A stretch of DNA of 64,000 bases from Paenarthrobacter sp. AR 02 (GCF_021538675.1 NZ_JAJUKH010000007.1:62001-126000); one strand, 5' to 3'; positions 51,037 to 59,790 are shown, numbered from the stretch's first letter. Notes: generated by a model from the sequence alone, not told the origin. Made by a program: numbers and translations.

Positions 51037-51573
51037 ATGGCTGACCGACGCACACTCCTGGCCGACGCAGCGCTCGCCGTTGTCTCCGCGCAAGGCCTCA
51101 AAGGACTCACCCACCGCGCCGTCGACGCCCAGGCCGGCGTCGCCGTCGGAACTACCTCCAACTATTTCCGCAACCGCGCCGCTTTAGTGGCAGCCGCCGT
51201 CGACCGCGTTGAAGAACAAGACAACCGGCTGCTGCAGCAGGGAGCCCTGGAGGTTCCGACGTCGGTGGCCGCCTTGGCGGGTCAACTCGCCACCGCAGTC
51301 GTGGCACTCGCGCACGAAAACGCTGAACTGACCCGGGCACGCTTCGTCCTCGCACTCGACCAACCCGACGTTGTGGCAGCCGGTCACGAACGGATGCTCT
51401 CCGCCTTGGCACAGGTTCTAGAAACCATGGGCATATCCGATGCCAGGGCACGGGCGGAAGCTGTGGCCGATTACAGCGACGGACTTGCACTGCACACCCT
51501 TACTGCGCGCCGTGGACAAAGCCTTGAGCCCACAGTCGTGGCGAGCAACATCCAGCGCCTCCTGGCGGGCTAA
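51037..51573 (+). CDS. TetR/AcrR-family regulator
   Basis: 178 residues. N-terminal HTH (residues about 17-45, GLTHRAVDAQAGVAVGTTSNYF), the recognition-helix pattern of TetR proteins, followed by a helical ligand domain. Probably autoregulated and a repressor of the adjacent FAD monooxygenase through the palindrome between them. Ligand unknown. Confidence 0.93.
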   Translation: MADRRTLLADAALAVVSAQGLKGLTHRAVDAQAGVAVGTTSNYFRNRAALVAAAVDRVEEQDNRLLQQGALEVPTSVAALAGQLATAVVALAHENAELTRARFVLALDQPDVVAAGHERMLSALAQVLETMGISDARARAEAVADYSDGLALHTLTARRGQSLEPTVVASNIQRLLAG

Positions 51574-51620
51574 CCCGCCAAGGGGTGGACGGCAGAGGGT
51601 CCGCAGAGCAGGATTGTGCC

Positions 51621-52010
51621 ATGAGTACCAATGACGCACTCCTCAAGCAGGTCAACATCTCCGCCTCCGACGAGAACCTGGTGGCACGGTTCGAAATTGA
51701 CGGCAACATTCCTGGCTCCGGCGCCTACGTCGTGGGCCTTGTTGCTGCCAGCGAAGACTACTCCTCCCAGCGCAGGTTGGGGATCGAGTTCATGAACGGT
51801 GAAGCGATCTCGTTCTACTCGTTCAACCACGCACTCAGCGCGGAGGAAAACTACGACATCAAGGGCGTGGAGCACTCCGGCAACGTCATCACGGGCAACT
51901 TCCCCATCTCTGCCATCCATGGACTCAGCAAGGGACATGTCATGACAGCGTTCAGCGAAGCAGACGGCCGGGATTTCCAGTCCGGCGTCCCCGTGAACGA
52001 AGCGCTCTGA
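51621..52010 (+). CDS. Conserved-looking protein of unknown function
   Basis: ATG at 51621 gives 129 residues, acidic, no signal or TM. Beta-rich pattern (NLVARFEIDGNIPGSGAYVVG, first half; NGEAISFYSFN; GNVITGNFPISAI). I do not recognise the family. AGGA lies about 9 nt upstream. The codon usage is like the neighbours. It converges with the SRAP gene 3 nt away. Confidence 0.7.
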   Translation: MSTNDALLKQVNISASDENLVARFEIDGNIPGSGAYVVGLVAASEDYSSQRRLGIEFMNGEAISFYSFNHALSAEENYDIKGVEHSGNVITGNFPISAIHGLSKGHVMTAFSEADGRDFQSGVPVNEAL

Positions 52011-52013
52011 CCG

Positions 52014-52778
52014 CTAGAAGAGCCCTTCCACGGGTTCAATCAGTTCCGGTGAGTTGTTGCGGACATTACCCACAGCGGCACCCACCGGGTCGATGGTCCA
52101 ATCGGCCGCTGCGTCGTGCGCCCTGGAACGGACCAGTTCCACCAACCCCGCCGCATCCTTTTCGCGCGGATCAAGCCAGGCTTCCATCGTCTCGGTGCTC
52201 ATAGGCAAGGGAACGCGGTCATGGAGGGCAGTCAGTTCGTCAAAGACCGAGGCACTGCGCCGGGTCTGGGCTGATTCGGCCGTCGGGGTGTCTGCGGTCA
52301 GGATGGACATCGAAAGCAGCCAGCGTCCCGGGTCATCGGGTGCAGCCGACTGGTCCTTCCACCACTCATACAACCCCGCGAAGACCAGTCCATGCCCGTC
52401 CCCCGGGTGCACGTAATAGGGCTGCTTGCTCTTTCCCTCACCCTTCTTCCACTCGTAGTAGCCATCGGCAGGGACCGCACACCGGCGCGCAACGGCGGCC
52501 TTCTTGAAGGAGGGCTTCTCCAAGAGGGTTTCACTGCGGGCGTTAATCAGCCTGGCACCGCCCTTGGGATCCTTGGCCCACGAAGGCACGAGCCCCCACT
52601 TGGCAACATGCAGCTGCCTTTTCAGGTGATCGTCAACAACCCTCTCCAGGACAACGGGAACCGCATCTGTCGGGGCAACATTCCACGACTTTTCCAAGGC
52701 GATCTCGTTCTCCAGCTCGGCGCTAAAGTCGGCGAGCAGGTCCCCCACCGCACGGGCCATTACATAGCGTCCACACAT
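52014..52778 (-). CDS. SRAP (HMCES/YedK) abasic-site DNA-protein crosslinking protein
   Basis: ATG at 52778 places catalytic Cys at position 2 (MCGRYVM), which the mechanism requires after Met removal; the upstream frame extension is not credible. 254 residues. Conserved WNVAPTD, KWGLVPSWAKD, NARSETLLEKPSF, CAVPADGYYEWKK and the His in HDRVPLPM. It shields abasic sites in ssDNA by a thiazolidine crosslink. No LexA-like box is seen upstream. Confidence 0.95.
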   Translation of the reverse strand: MCGRYVMARAVGDLLADFSAELENEIALEKSWNVAPTDAVPVVLERVVDDHLKRQLHVAKWGLVPSWAKDPKGGARLINARSETLLEKPSFKKAAVARRCAVPADGYYEWKKGEGKSKQPYYVHPGDGHGLVFAGLYEWWKDQSAAPDDPGRWLLSMSILTADTPTAESAQTRRSASVFDELTALHDRVPLPMSTETMEAWLDPREKDAAGLVELVRSRAHDAAADWTIDPVGAAVGNVRNNSPELIEPVEGLF

Positions 52779-52931
52779 GCGAACAGTCTGCCCTTTCCCG
52801 AAGGAACGCACCAGCGCGGACATGTGATGTCATGTGCGCTTCCCCGCCGCACGGGAATTATTCGGTACCGGGTTACCGTTGTCAGGAAGGAACCAACCCG
52901 CGAAAACGACCCAACTACTGAGGAGAGCTCT

Positions 52932-53192
52932 GTGGACTTCACTCCCGACTCCGGCACCATCACCATGTTCTCGACCACCTGGTGCGGTTACTGCAACCGC
53001 CTGAAGAAGCAGCTGGACGCCAAGGGCATCGGCTACACCGAGATCAACATCGAAGAAGTCGATGGCACCGCCGAACTCGTCGAGCAGCTCAACGGTGGAA
53101 ACCGCACCGTTCCCACCGTGCTTTTCCCGGACGGCACGGCAGCGACCAACCCTTCGGCATCCGAGGTTGAGAAGCGCCTGGTCGCCGTATAA
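52932..53192 (+). CDS. Mycoredoxin-like glutaredoxin
   Basis: GTG at 52932 with AGGAG 6 nt upstream; 86 residues. Redox motif W-C-G-Y-C (Cys18, Cys21) in TMFSTTWCGYCNRLKKQL. The CGYC motif and size fit mycoredoxin-1, which reduces mycothiol-mixed disulfides in actinobacteria. The GNRTVPTVLFPDGTAATNPS region gives the cis-Pro loop. Near the mycothiol-dependent dehydrogenase below, which supports the mycothiol assignment. Confidence 0.93.
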   Translation: MDFTPDSGTITMFSTTWCGYCNRLKKQLDAKGIGYTEINIEEVDGTAELVEQLNGGNRTVPTVLFPDGTAATNPSASEVEKRLVAV

Positions 53193-53243
53193 CCGCTGGC
53201 TCCACGCGTAACCGCACCAGGGTCCGCCGGAACAATCCACACG

Positions 53244-53267
53244 CTGTCTGCCACCTGTGATAGACAG
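53244..53267 (+). promoter_or_regulatory. Inverted repeat upstream of the mycothiol dehydrogenase
   Basis: CTGTCT and AGACAG arms separated by 12 nt. Placed about 75 nt before the ATG at 53341, it could be a regulator site or a small hairpin. Confidence 0.3.
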
Positions 53268-53280
53268 AATGGGAATCCGT

Positions 53281-53312
53281 AGCGGGCCCTTCTGCAGTTA
53301 ACCGGGCCCGCT
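53281..53312 (+). terminator. GC-rich hairpin between mycoredoxin and mscR
   Basis: AGCGGGCCC and GGGCCCGCT form a perfect 9-bp stem with a 14-nt loop, 28 nt before the mscR start. No U-tract. It could end the mycoredoxin message or act in the mscR leader. Confidence 0.45.
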
Positions 53313-53340
53313 CTCCGCGAGCCCGAAGGGAACCCTCTCC

Positions 53341-54426
53341 ATGGTCCACGCAGTCAAAGGCGTCGTCGTCCGCTCCAAAGGCGCGCCGGCAACCCTCGAA
53401 ACCGTCTTGGTACCCGAACCCGGACCCGGCGAAGCCCTCGTCGACATCCTCACAAGCGGCGTCTGCCACACCGACCTCCACTACAAGCTGGGCGGCATCA
53501 GTGACGACTTCCCGTTCCTGCTGGGCCACGAAGCCACCGGCGTCGTCAGCGCGGTGGGTCCCGATGTCACCGACGTCGCCCCCGGCGACCGCGTAGTCCT
53601 CAACTGGCGGGCAGTCTGCGGAAACTGCCGCGCCTGTAAGCGCGGTCAAGCCCAGTACTGCTTCAACACCCACAACGCCACGCAAAAGATGACCCTCGAG
53701 GACGGCACCGAGTTGTCGCCGGCCCTGGGCATTGGAGCGTTCATCGAAAAGACACTCGTAGCGGCCGGGCAGTGCACCAAAGTAGACGCCGACGCCGATC
53801 CCGCCGCCGTCGGCCTGCTCGGCTGCGGCGTCATGGCAGGTTTGGGCGCCGCGATCAACACCGGCGGCGTCAAGCGCGGCGACTCCGTTGCCGTCATCGG
53901 CTGCGGAGGTGTCGGCGTAGCAGCCATCGCCGGCGCTGCGCTCGCAGGAGCCACCACCATCATCGCGGTGGACATCGACCCCAAAAAGCTGGAGCGCGCC
54001 AAGGAACTGGGTGCCACCCACACCGTCGATTCCTCTGCCGGGGACCCCGTTGAGGAAATCCGTGCGCTCACCGGCGGTTTCGGAGCGGACGTGGTGATTG
54101 ACGCCGTCGGAAGGCCCGAAACCTATAAGCAGGCCTTCTACGCCCGCGATCTCGCCGGAACCGTTGTCCTGGTGGGCGTCCCCACCCCCGAAATGACGCT
54201 TGAGCTCCCGCTCCTGGATGTCTTTGGCCGTGGCGGATCGTTGAAGTCCTCCTGGTACGGCGACTGCCTGCCCTCCAGGGACTTCCCCATGCTGGTTGAC
54301 CTCTACAAGCAGGGCAGGCTGGACCTGGATGCCTTCGTAACCGAGCGCGTCACCATCAACCAGGTGGAAGAAGCTTTCGACAAGATGCACCAGGGCGCAG
54401 TCCTCAGGTCGGTGGTGGAACTGTGA
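53341..54426 (+). CDS. mscR: S-(hydroxymethyl)mycothiol dehydrogenase / S-nitrosomycothiol reductase
   Basis: 361 residues, Zn-dependent medium-chain dehydrogenase. Catalytic Zn ligand Cys in [11 protein letters not shown], second ligand HE in GHEATGVV; structural Zn Cys set [18 protein letters not shown]-binding [12 protein letters not shown]. The [19 protein letters not shown] segment is typical of the mycothiol-dependent formaldehyde dehydrogenase rather than ordinary alcohol dehydrogenases. Detoxifies formaldehyde and SNO-mycothiol. The stop overlaps the MBL gene start as GTGA. Confidence 0.93.
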   Translation: MVHAVKGVVVRSKGAPATLETVLVPEPGPGEALVDILTSGVCHTDLHYKLGGISDDFPFLLGHEATGVVSAVGPDVTDVAPGDRVVLNWRAVCGNCRACKRGQAQYCFNTHNATQKMTLEDGTELSPALGIGAFIEKTLVAAGQCTKVDADADPAAVGLLGCGVMAGLGAAINTGGVKRGDSVAVIGCGGVGVAAIAGAALAGATTIIAVDIDPKKLERAKELGATHTVDSSAGDPVEEIRALTGGFGADVVIDAVGRPETYKQAFYARDLAGTVVLVGVPTPEMTLELPLLDVFGRGGSLKSSWYGDCLPSRDFPMLVDLYKQGRLDLDAFVTERVTINQVEEAFDKMHQGAVLRSVVEL

Positions 54427-55064
54427 ACGCCGGGACCAGCCCCACGATCGACCGCGTCGTAACGTCCGGAACCTTCTCCCTCGACGGCGGAACATGGGAG
54501 GTGGACAACAACGTGTGGATCATCGGTGACGCCGACGAGTGCATCGTCATCGATCCAGCCCACGATCCCTCCGCGATTGTCGACGCCGTCAACGGCCGGG
54601 CAGTGACAGCAATCCTGCTCACACACGGCCACGACGACCACATCCGCTATGCCGGCGAATTCCGGGAGCTCGCCAAGGCGCCGGTCTACCTGCACAAGGA
54701 CGACTGGATGCTCTGGCACGATGTCTTCCCGGAAGCCGATCCTGACCACTCCATCGCCGACGGAGACACCTTCACCGTTGCCGGTGCAACGCTGGAAGCG
54801 ATCCACACACCCGGCCACTCGCCGGGGTCGGTCTCCTTCCACCTGCCCAGCCAAGGGACGCTCTTCAGCGGCGATACCCTCTTCCAGGGCGGGCCAGGAG
54901 CCACAGGACGGTCGTACAGCGACTTCCCCACCATCATCGAATCCATCCGTACACGGTTGCTGCCGCTCCCCGCGGAAACAGTGGTCCGCACAGGACACGG
55001 TGACACCACCACCATCGGTTCCGAGGCCCCGCATCTGGACGAATGGATCGCCCGCGGACACTAG
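54423..55064 (+). CDS. MBL-fold hydrolase coupled to mscR
   Basis: 213 residues. Metal motif THGHDDH (His68, His70, Asp72, His73), with GHSPGSVS and SGDTLF later. The GTGA overlap with mscR indicates joint expression. A plausible role is hydrolysis of S-formylmycothiol or another mycothiol thioester, as in glyoxalase II-like partners, but this is inferred only from context. Confidence 0.9.
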   Translation: MNAGTSPTIDRVVTSGTFSLDGGTWEVDNNVWIIGDADECIVIDPAHDPSAIVDAVNGRAVTAILLTHGHDDHIRYAGEFRELAKAPVYLHKDDWMLWHDVFPEADPDHSIADGDTFTVAGATLEAIHTPGHSPGSVSFHLPSQGTLFSGDTLFQGGPGATGRSYSDFPTIIESIRTRLLPLPAETVVRTGHGDTTTIGSEAPHLDEWIARGH

Positions 55065-55074
55065 CCCTTAAGGG

Positions 55075-55126
55075 ACGGCTGCGGCCGGCTGCCACCTTTT
55101 TCGAGGAGGCAGCCGGCCGCAGCCGT
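55075..55126 (+). terminator. Strong hairpin after the MBL gene
   Basis: A perfect 19-bp inverted repeat (55075-55093 / 55108-55126) with a 14-nt loop containing TTTTT, 10 nt past the stop. No U-tract follows the 3' arm on either strand, so it may be a terminator or a stabilising element. It merges into the 17-nt repeats at 55119-55169. Confidence 0.6.
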
Positions 55127-55169
55127 GGCTATTGACCAGCCGTGGTTATTGCCCCGCCGTGGCCATTAA
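55119..55169 (+). repeat. Three imperfect 17-nt tandem repeats
   Basis: Three units (55119-55135, 55136-55152, 55153-55169) share the core CCGTGGxxATT. The first unit overlaps the 3' arm of the preceding hairpin and the third includes the stop codon of the lipoate-ligase-like gene (minus strand). Confidence 0.7.
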
Positions 55170-55924
55170 CCCAGGAGCGCCGGGAAGTCGCCGTCGAGGA
55201 CGTCCGCGTAACCACGGTAGGCCTCGATCACGGCGTCCTCCACGGTTTTGACGTCCAGGTGCGGCAGCAGGTCGTTTGCCGCACCAGCGGTAGCCGGATC
55301 CCAGTCCAGTCCGAGGGCCGCGTAACTGGCCGTCAGGACATCGCGGATGGGCTGCGAGTTCTCCACCACGATCACTGAACTGAAGAGCCAACCGCCGGAA
55401 ACCACCCGTTGCGCGGTGCCGATCAGCTTGATCCGGTGCGAGGGAAAGTCCGGGTCCTCACCGTGGACGCTGAACTCACCGGGGCAATACTCCCCCGGGA
55501 TTTCTCCGACGGCGGCGTGGACGCCAACGCTGCGCAGGGCACCGGCCAGCAAATCGCCAAATTCCGAAAACCGTGCCTTGGCCCGGACGATGGCGTCGGG
55601 GTGGGGCTCCACGTGATCGATCACCAGCGAGCCTTCGTGGTAAGCAGCCGCCCGGCCTCCGGCTTTGCGGACCAGCGGCTCGAACCCCAGCTCGCGGCAC
55701 GCTTCTTCAGCGGCGCCAAAACCCGGCAGGTTCGCATCGCGCTGGCCGAAGGCAACCGTCGGCTTCGGGCGGTACAGACGCAGGGACGGCCCCAACTGAC
55801 CGCTCCGGGCACGTTTCAGGAGCTCCAAAGCGAAGTCGAGGTCCTCTGCCGCCCCCAATGACTTGGGCTGACGGTATGCCGTCAGCTGTCTACGTTCCGT
55901 GACTTCCGTCGTGGCCGCACCCAC
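55166..55924 (-). CDS. Lipoate/biotin protein ligase-family protein
   Basis: GTG at 55924 gives 252 residues (VGAATTEVTERR) and shares a base with the upstream stop (TAGTG); the frame open beyond it is the shadow of the thioesterase gene. BPL/LPL catalytic domain: RKAGGRAAAYHEGSLVIDHV (cf. GGG-x-YH of LplA) and catalytic Lys region HRIKLIGTAQRVVSGGWL. Might be an octanoyl- or lipoyl-transferase, or a ligase; no lipA or lipB is adjacent. Confidence 0.82.
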   Translation of the reverse strand: MGAATTEVTERRQLTAYRQPKSLGAAEDLDFALELLKRARSGQLGPSLRLYRPKPTVAFGQRDANLPGFGAAEEACRELGFEPLVRKAGGRAAAYHEGSLVIDHVEPHPDAIVRAKARFSEFGDLLAGALRSVGVHAAVGEIPGEYCPGEFSVHGEDPDFPSHRIKLIGTAQRVVSGGWLFSSVIVVENSQPIRDVLTASYAALGLDWDPATAGAANDLLPHLDVKTVEDAVIEAYRGYADVLDGDFPALLG

Positions 55925-56727
55925 TAGCTCTTCCTCAGGGTCAGGATCTGCTCGGCCCGGCCGAACGGTCCGTTGACGTCGTGAAGCACGGTGGACGTCA
56001 GGCCAATGCCGTCTGCCCCGAAGGAGACCTTGTTGTCCAACCCCAACCATTCGCCCGCAGGCGCCCTGTACATGTGGATCTGCAGGTCCAGGTTGGGGAA
56101 GATGTAGCTGTTTTCTCCGGGCGGAACGCGGGCGGCGATGCCGTTGGCCGTATCCACGAGTCCCATCAGCCGCGCCAGGTCCGTGCTGTCGTCCCGATCG
56201 GTCAGCGGGTGCGAGGTCCGGATCCACACTCGGCCGGAGCCCGGACGGTGCCCCTCGGCCAAGCGCATTTCCAGGGAACGGATGTAGCCACCGGGCCACA
56301 CGCTGGCGCCGTCCCACGGTTTGCATTCGTCCGGCGCGGGCATCGGTTCATCTTCGACGGCGGCCACCGCGCTGGTGTCACTGGTGATCATTCGCCATGC
56401 AGCCGCCCGGATGGCCACCCGGCCCCCTGCTGAAAGTTCGGCCTGGATGAGTTCGATGGTCCGGCCCGGCCTCAGCGTTGAAGTGGTGACCTGGAACTCC
56501 CCGCCCGGAATGAGGCCCAAAATTTCATAGCTGATCCGCGCCAGGCGAACATCGTCCCTGGGCTCGTGACGGACCAAAGCATCAGCGATGATGCCGGAGG
56601 CCGGAGCCATGTGCTGTTCATGCGGATTCCAGGCACCCTGGGCGTGGATCGTCGAGCGGTAGCGCCCCGATCCCAACGACTTGTAGTAGAAATCGCCGTC
56701 CGCCAAATCCGGTAATGCAGTAGTCAA
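55924..56727 (-). CDS. Thioesterase-family (double hot-dog) protein
   Basis: TTG at 56727 (267 aa, LTTALPDLADGDFYYKS) with AAAGG 7 nt upstream; a longer frame overlaps the next gene and is rejected. Sequence features: GAWNPHEQHMAPASGIIADALVRH, SYEILGLIPGGEFQVTT, RPGRTIELIQAELSAGGRVA (hot-dog beta strands), NLDLQIHMYRAPAGEWLGL with DNKVSFGADGIGLTSTVLHD in the second half. Likely an acyl-CoA thioesterase; substrate unknown. Confidence 0.78.
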   Translation of the reverse strand: MTTALPDLADGDFYYKSLGSGRYRSTIHAQGAWNPHEQHMAPASGIIADALVRHEPRDDVRLARISYEILGLIPGGEFQVTTSTLRPGRTIELIQAELSAGGRVAIRAAAWRMITSDTSAVAAVEDEPMPAPDECKPWDGASVWPGGYIRSLEMRLAEGHRPGSGRVWIRTSHPLTDRDDSTDLARLMGLVDTANGIAARVPPGENSYIFPNLDLQIHMYRAPAGEWLGLDNKVSFGADGIGLTSTVLHDVNGPFGRAEQILTLRKS

Positions 56728-56759
56728 ACCCAAGCCTTTCGCCGATCCAGCTGTAGAAC

Positions 56760-57248
56760 TCAGACCACTGTATCCGCTGATTTGGCCGCTGCCCGCCGCC
56801 GGCGGAACACGACAACCCAGACCACAACCGCCGCCAAAGTGGCAACGCCCAACGCGGCACCCACAGGCGACGCCGCAGCCACCGCCAACCAGGCCTCCAA
56901 GGCAGCCAGGCCAATGGTGGCGTACAGCACTGCCCAGACCACGGAGCCGACAACGGCTGCAGGGAGGTAACGGCGCAGCGGCATACGGGCCGCGCCGGCT
57001 GCCAGGTTGATGGCCGTCTGCAGGCCTATCGTCAGGAAGGAAAGCACGACGGCGTACGGACCCCAACGCTGGATGAGCGCTTGGGCCCGGGCTGCTTTGG
57101 GTCGTTCCAAGGAACTGCCCAAACGGGTGTGCGCGAACCCTGCAACCGCTCCCCGGCCAATCCAATACGTGACGTTGACGCGGATCATGACAATGGCGAA
57201 GAGCGCCGCGAGGGCGACGCCGAAGGGCAAGCTCATGATCTGGTCCAC
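56760..57248 (-). CDS. Small VTT/DedA-like membrane protein
   Basis: 162 residues with four to five TM helices (LPFGVALAALFAIVMIRV, YAVVLSFLTIGLQTAINLAA, PAAVVGSVVWAVLYATIGLA, AALGVATLAAVVVWVVVF) and a basic tail. The central GRGAVAGFAHTRLG and INLAAGAARMPLRRYLPAA fragments recall the VTT core. GTG start at 57248 lies 7 nt after a TAGCCT -10 box, so probably leaderless. Role unknown. Confidence 0.75.
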   Translation of the reverse strand: MDQIMSLPFGVALAALFAIVMIRVNVTYWIGRGAVAGFAHTRLGSSLERPKAARAQALIQRWGPYAVVLSFLTIGLQTAINLAAGAARMPLRRYLPAAVVGSVVWAVLYATIGLAALEAWLAVAAASPVGAALGVATLAAVVVWVVVFRRRRAAAKSADTVV

Positions 57249-57251
57249 TCG

Positions 57252-57269
57252 ACTTAGGCTACCCTAAGT
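57252..57269 (-). promoter_or_regulatory. DtxR/IdeR-like palindrome over the VTT-gene -10 (TAGCCT)
   Basis: ACTTAGGCTACCCTAAGT is a 7-bp inverted repeat with a 4-nt centre. Its core differs at one position from TTAGGCTAACCTAA, the core of the iron-regulator (DtxR/IdeR) consensus. The -10 TAGCCT (57256-57261, minus) lies within it, 7 nt before the GTG, so binding should repress the gene. Confidence 0.4.
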
Positions 57270-57316
57270 ACCCGCCCTCCGCGGATTCGGTCCACCGGGT
57301 TCGTCCGGAGGAACCC

Positions 57317-57322
57317 TAGGAT
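57317..57322 (+). promoter_or_regulatory. -10 box (TAGGAT) of the coiled-coil gene, leaderless
   Basis: TAGGAT ends 6 nt before the ATG at 57329. No Shine-Dalgarno lies between them. Confidence 0.5.
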
Positions 57323-57328
57323 GGGTCC

Positions 57329-58291
57329 ATGGAACTCCGCGACGCTGCCCAGGAGCTGTACGCCGTCATGCCGCGCGACTTCACAACGCAGCGCACAGCC
57401 TTGGTCCGGAAAGCCAAAGACAACGGCGAAAAGGAGCTGTCGAAGGAAATCGGCAGCCTTCCCAAGCCAGCTGCCGGAGCCTGGGCCATCAACATGCTTG
57501 CCGTTCACAAACCCGAGGTGATTGACGGCGTCGTACGTTTTGGCAGTTCCCTCCGGGCCGCGCAGGAAGCGTCGGACGCGGGGGCTTTTCGCGAACTCGG
57601 ACAGAAACGCCAAGGTGAACTGACTGCGGCCGTGCACGCTGCCAAAGACCTTGCGGGCGAGCTCGGAGCGCCGCTCAGCGCAGCAGCGGCTGCCGACGTC
57701 GAACAGACCTTGAGGGCAGCGATGGCTGATGCCAGAGCCGCGACAGCCGTGGCGACTGGCAGGCTGGTACGGGGGCTGAGCAGCAGCGGGTTCGAAGCAG
57801 TCGACCTCGACGGCGCCGTTGCGGCTGCCGGTCCCGAGGCCGCTGCACGCCCTGCCTCGAAAGTGCCTGAGCAACAGGTGCACACGCCAAAGAAGCGGGA
57901 TAAACCGGAACCTGCCAGGAAAACGCGGGCGCCCAAGAATGCACCCCAGGATGAAGCTACGTCCCTGGCCGAGCGTCGGGCAGCCAAGCGGACGGCAGCG
58001 CTGGAGGAAGCCCGCGCCGCGTTCGATGCTGCCGATCAGGAGGCGCGGGAAGCGGAACAAGCGGCGGCCGCGGCGTGGGAGGCTGTGAAGGAACTGGCCG
58101 ATCGCCGTGCGGGCGTGAAGGCGGACATCGAGGAAGCCAAGCGCCGCCTGGCGGAGCTGGAAGCCGAATTGATCGGCCTCACCAGGGACGCGGACACCGC
58201 TGAATCCAAGAAGAAGCTCGCAGTCAGGGCCGCGACCCAGCAACGACGCACCGCGGACCAGGCGCAAAGACGCGTAGAGCGATTGGGTTAG
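57329..58291 (+). CDS. Coiled-coil protein of unknown function
   Basis: 320 residues, no TM. N-terminal third is globular (ELRDAAQELYAVMPRDFTTQR, PAAGAWAINMLAVHKPEVID), a Pro/Lys-rich linker spans about 178-210, and 215-315 is a long Ala/Glu/Arg coiled coil (TALEEARAAFDAADQEAREAE and KRRLAELEAELIGLTRDADTAE, partly given). I do not recognise the family. Overlaps the Rieske oxidoreductase by 4 nt tail to tail. Confidence 0.75.
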   Translation: MELRDAAQELYAVMPRDFTTQRTALVRKAKDNGEKELSKEIGSLPKPAAGAWAINMLAVHKPEVIDGVVRFGSSLRAAQEASDAGAFRELGQKRQGELTAAVHAAKDLAGELGAPLSAAAAADVEQTLRAAMADARAATAVATGRLVRGLSSSGFEAVDLDGAVAAAGPEAAARPASKVPEQQVHTPKKRDKPEPARKTRAPKNAPQDEATSLAERRAAKRTAALEEARAAFDAADQEAREAEQAAAAAWEAVKELADRRAGVKADIEEAKRRLAELEAELIGLTRDADTAESKKKLAVRAATQQRRTADQAQRRVERLG

Positions 58292-59790
58292 TCCTTCTTC
58301 CTGACCAAGGACTTTTGCAGGTGATGGGTCGCGGGACCTTCAAGGTATTTGCCTTCCGGGGTGAAGCGCGATCCGTGCAAAGGGCAATCCCAGGTCTTCT
58401 CGGCGTCGTTCCACGTCAGCAAGCCGCCAAGGTGCGCGCAACTGCCCGAGACCCTGCAGACCTTCCCGTCCACGGTGGACACCGCCGCCGGTTCACCCTT
58501 GTAAAGTCCGACGACGCCGCTCCCCTCTGGCGGGCGGGTTTCGTCAGTGATTTCCGGGTTGTTCTTGACTTTGGATTTGTCCTCCCACATCCGACGGGCA
58601 ATGTCCGCGTTGTGCCGGACGGCCTCGGCTGCTCCCTTGGGCGAGGTGACGCGGTGGTGGATGGTGGTAGCCCAGTCCGAGTGGCCACCCAGAATCTCGG
58701 AGGTGATGGCCAAGGCAGCGGCGACCCCGTTACTCATGCCCCACTTGTTGTATCCGGTGCCGAAGAAGATCCGGCCCTTGCCGCGGGGAAGCTTGCCGAA
58801 GAACGGCATGAGATTTGTCGCCTGGTAATCCTGGGCGGACCAGGTGTGGGTGACCTCGGCCCCCGGATAGTGCTGGTTGGCCCATCCGAGGAGGTCCTCC
58901 AGATGTTGTCGTGGCGACGTCGCCCGCCCACCTGCATGCCCGTAACCGCCCACCAGTAACAGTTCCGCGTCGGCTGCCGGGTAGGTGCGTTGGGACCTCG
59001 TGGGCGAATCAATGGAGAGGTACATACCCCGAGGAATGGCGCCCGGCACCCTCAAAGCGGCGGCGTAGGACCGGTTCGGCTCCAGCTTGGCAAAGTACAG
59101 GCCGCGGTCCAGGATGGGTGTGCCTGTCGCGAGCACTACTGTGTCAGCGGTGAAGCTGCCTTTCCTGGTGGTGACGTTCAGGGGCCGGTCGCCGCTGACG
59201 TTTTGAACTTGCACCCCTTCAACAACCAGGCCGCCGTGTTCACGGATATCCCGGGCCAGCGCGTCCAGGACCTCCATCGGATGGATCTGTGCTTGGCCTT
59301 CAAGTTCCAGCGCCTCCACCACCTTGAAAGGCAGGCCGGCATCTCGGCTGAAATGGACGTCAAGACCTGCGTCCCGCGAGACCGCAGCTTCCTTGCGGAG
59401 CCGCTGGCCGCCGTCGTCGGTGGTTGCGAAGGTGATGGTTGTGCGGCGCTGGAACGGGACAGCTTGCTGCTCCATATACTGCGTGAGCCACGCTTGTCCC
59501 GTTTTGTTGGCCTCCACATAGGCCTGCACCACCTTCAACGGGTACTGGCTGCGCAAAGCCGACAACGTGCCGCCTTGAAGGAGGCTCAACTTTCCGGTGG
59601 TGTTGCCAGTGGTCACAGCACCCAGGGTTCGGGCTTCGAAGACCACCACCCGCTGGCCGGACCGGGACAACAGCAGCGCGGCGACCATCCCGGTGATTCC
59701 CGCTCCCACCACTATCGAGTCAAAGTGCTTCTCGTGTGGGACGGGGTCGGATGTGAAGTCTGACTCCCTGTCCAACCACAGTGATTTCAT
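58288..59790 (-). CDS. FAD-dependent oxidoreductase with C-terminal Rieske [2Fe-2S] domain
   Basis: 500 residues. FAD-binding DAO-type domain begins VVGAGITGMVAALLLSR; GTGYNKWGMSNGVAAAL is the C-terminal FAD motif. Residues about 410-500 form a Rieske domain with cluster ligands C-A-H (SCAHLGG) and CPLHGSRF. This fusion is common in soil bacteria; substrate is usually an amine or amino acid but cannot be assigned. Cytoplasmic, no signal. ATG at 59790. Confidence 0.9.
   Translation of the reverse strand: MKSLWLDRESDFTSDPVPHEKHFDSIVVGAGITGMVAALLLSRSGQRVVVFEARTLGAVTTGNTTGKLSLLQGGTLSALRSQYPLKVVQAYVEANKTGQAWLTQYMEQQAVPFQRRTTITFATTDDGGQRLRKEAAVSRDAGLDVHFSRDAGLPFKVVEALELEGQAQIHPMEVLDALARDIREHGGLVVEGVQVQNVSGDRPLNVTTRKGSFTADTVVLATGTPILDRGLYFAKLEPNRSYAAALRVPGAIPRGMYLSIDSPTRSQRTYPAADAELLLVGGYGHAGGRATSPRQHLEDLLGWANQHYPGAEVTHTWSAQDYQATNLMPFFGKLPRGKGRIFFGTGYNKWGMSNGVAAALAITSEILGGHSDWATTIHHRVTSPKGAAEAVRHNADIARRMWEDKSKVKNNPEITDETRPPEGSGVVGLYKGEPAAVSTVDGKVCRVSGSCAHLGGLLTWNDAEKTWDCPLHGSRFTPEGKYLEGPATHHLQKSLVRKKD

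Noticed and set aside
52822..52837. Direct repeat CATGTG-ATGT-CATGTG upstream of the SRAP gene
   Set aside because: Short, and not matching the LexA palindrome or another operator I know; it lies about 45 nt upstream of the SRAP start without other support.
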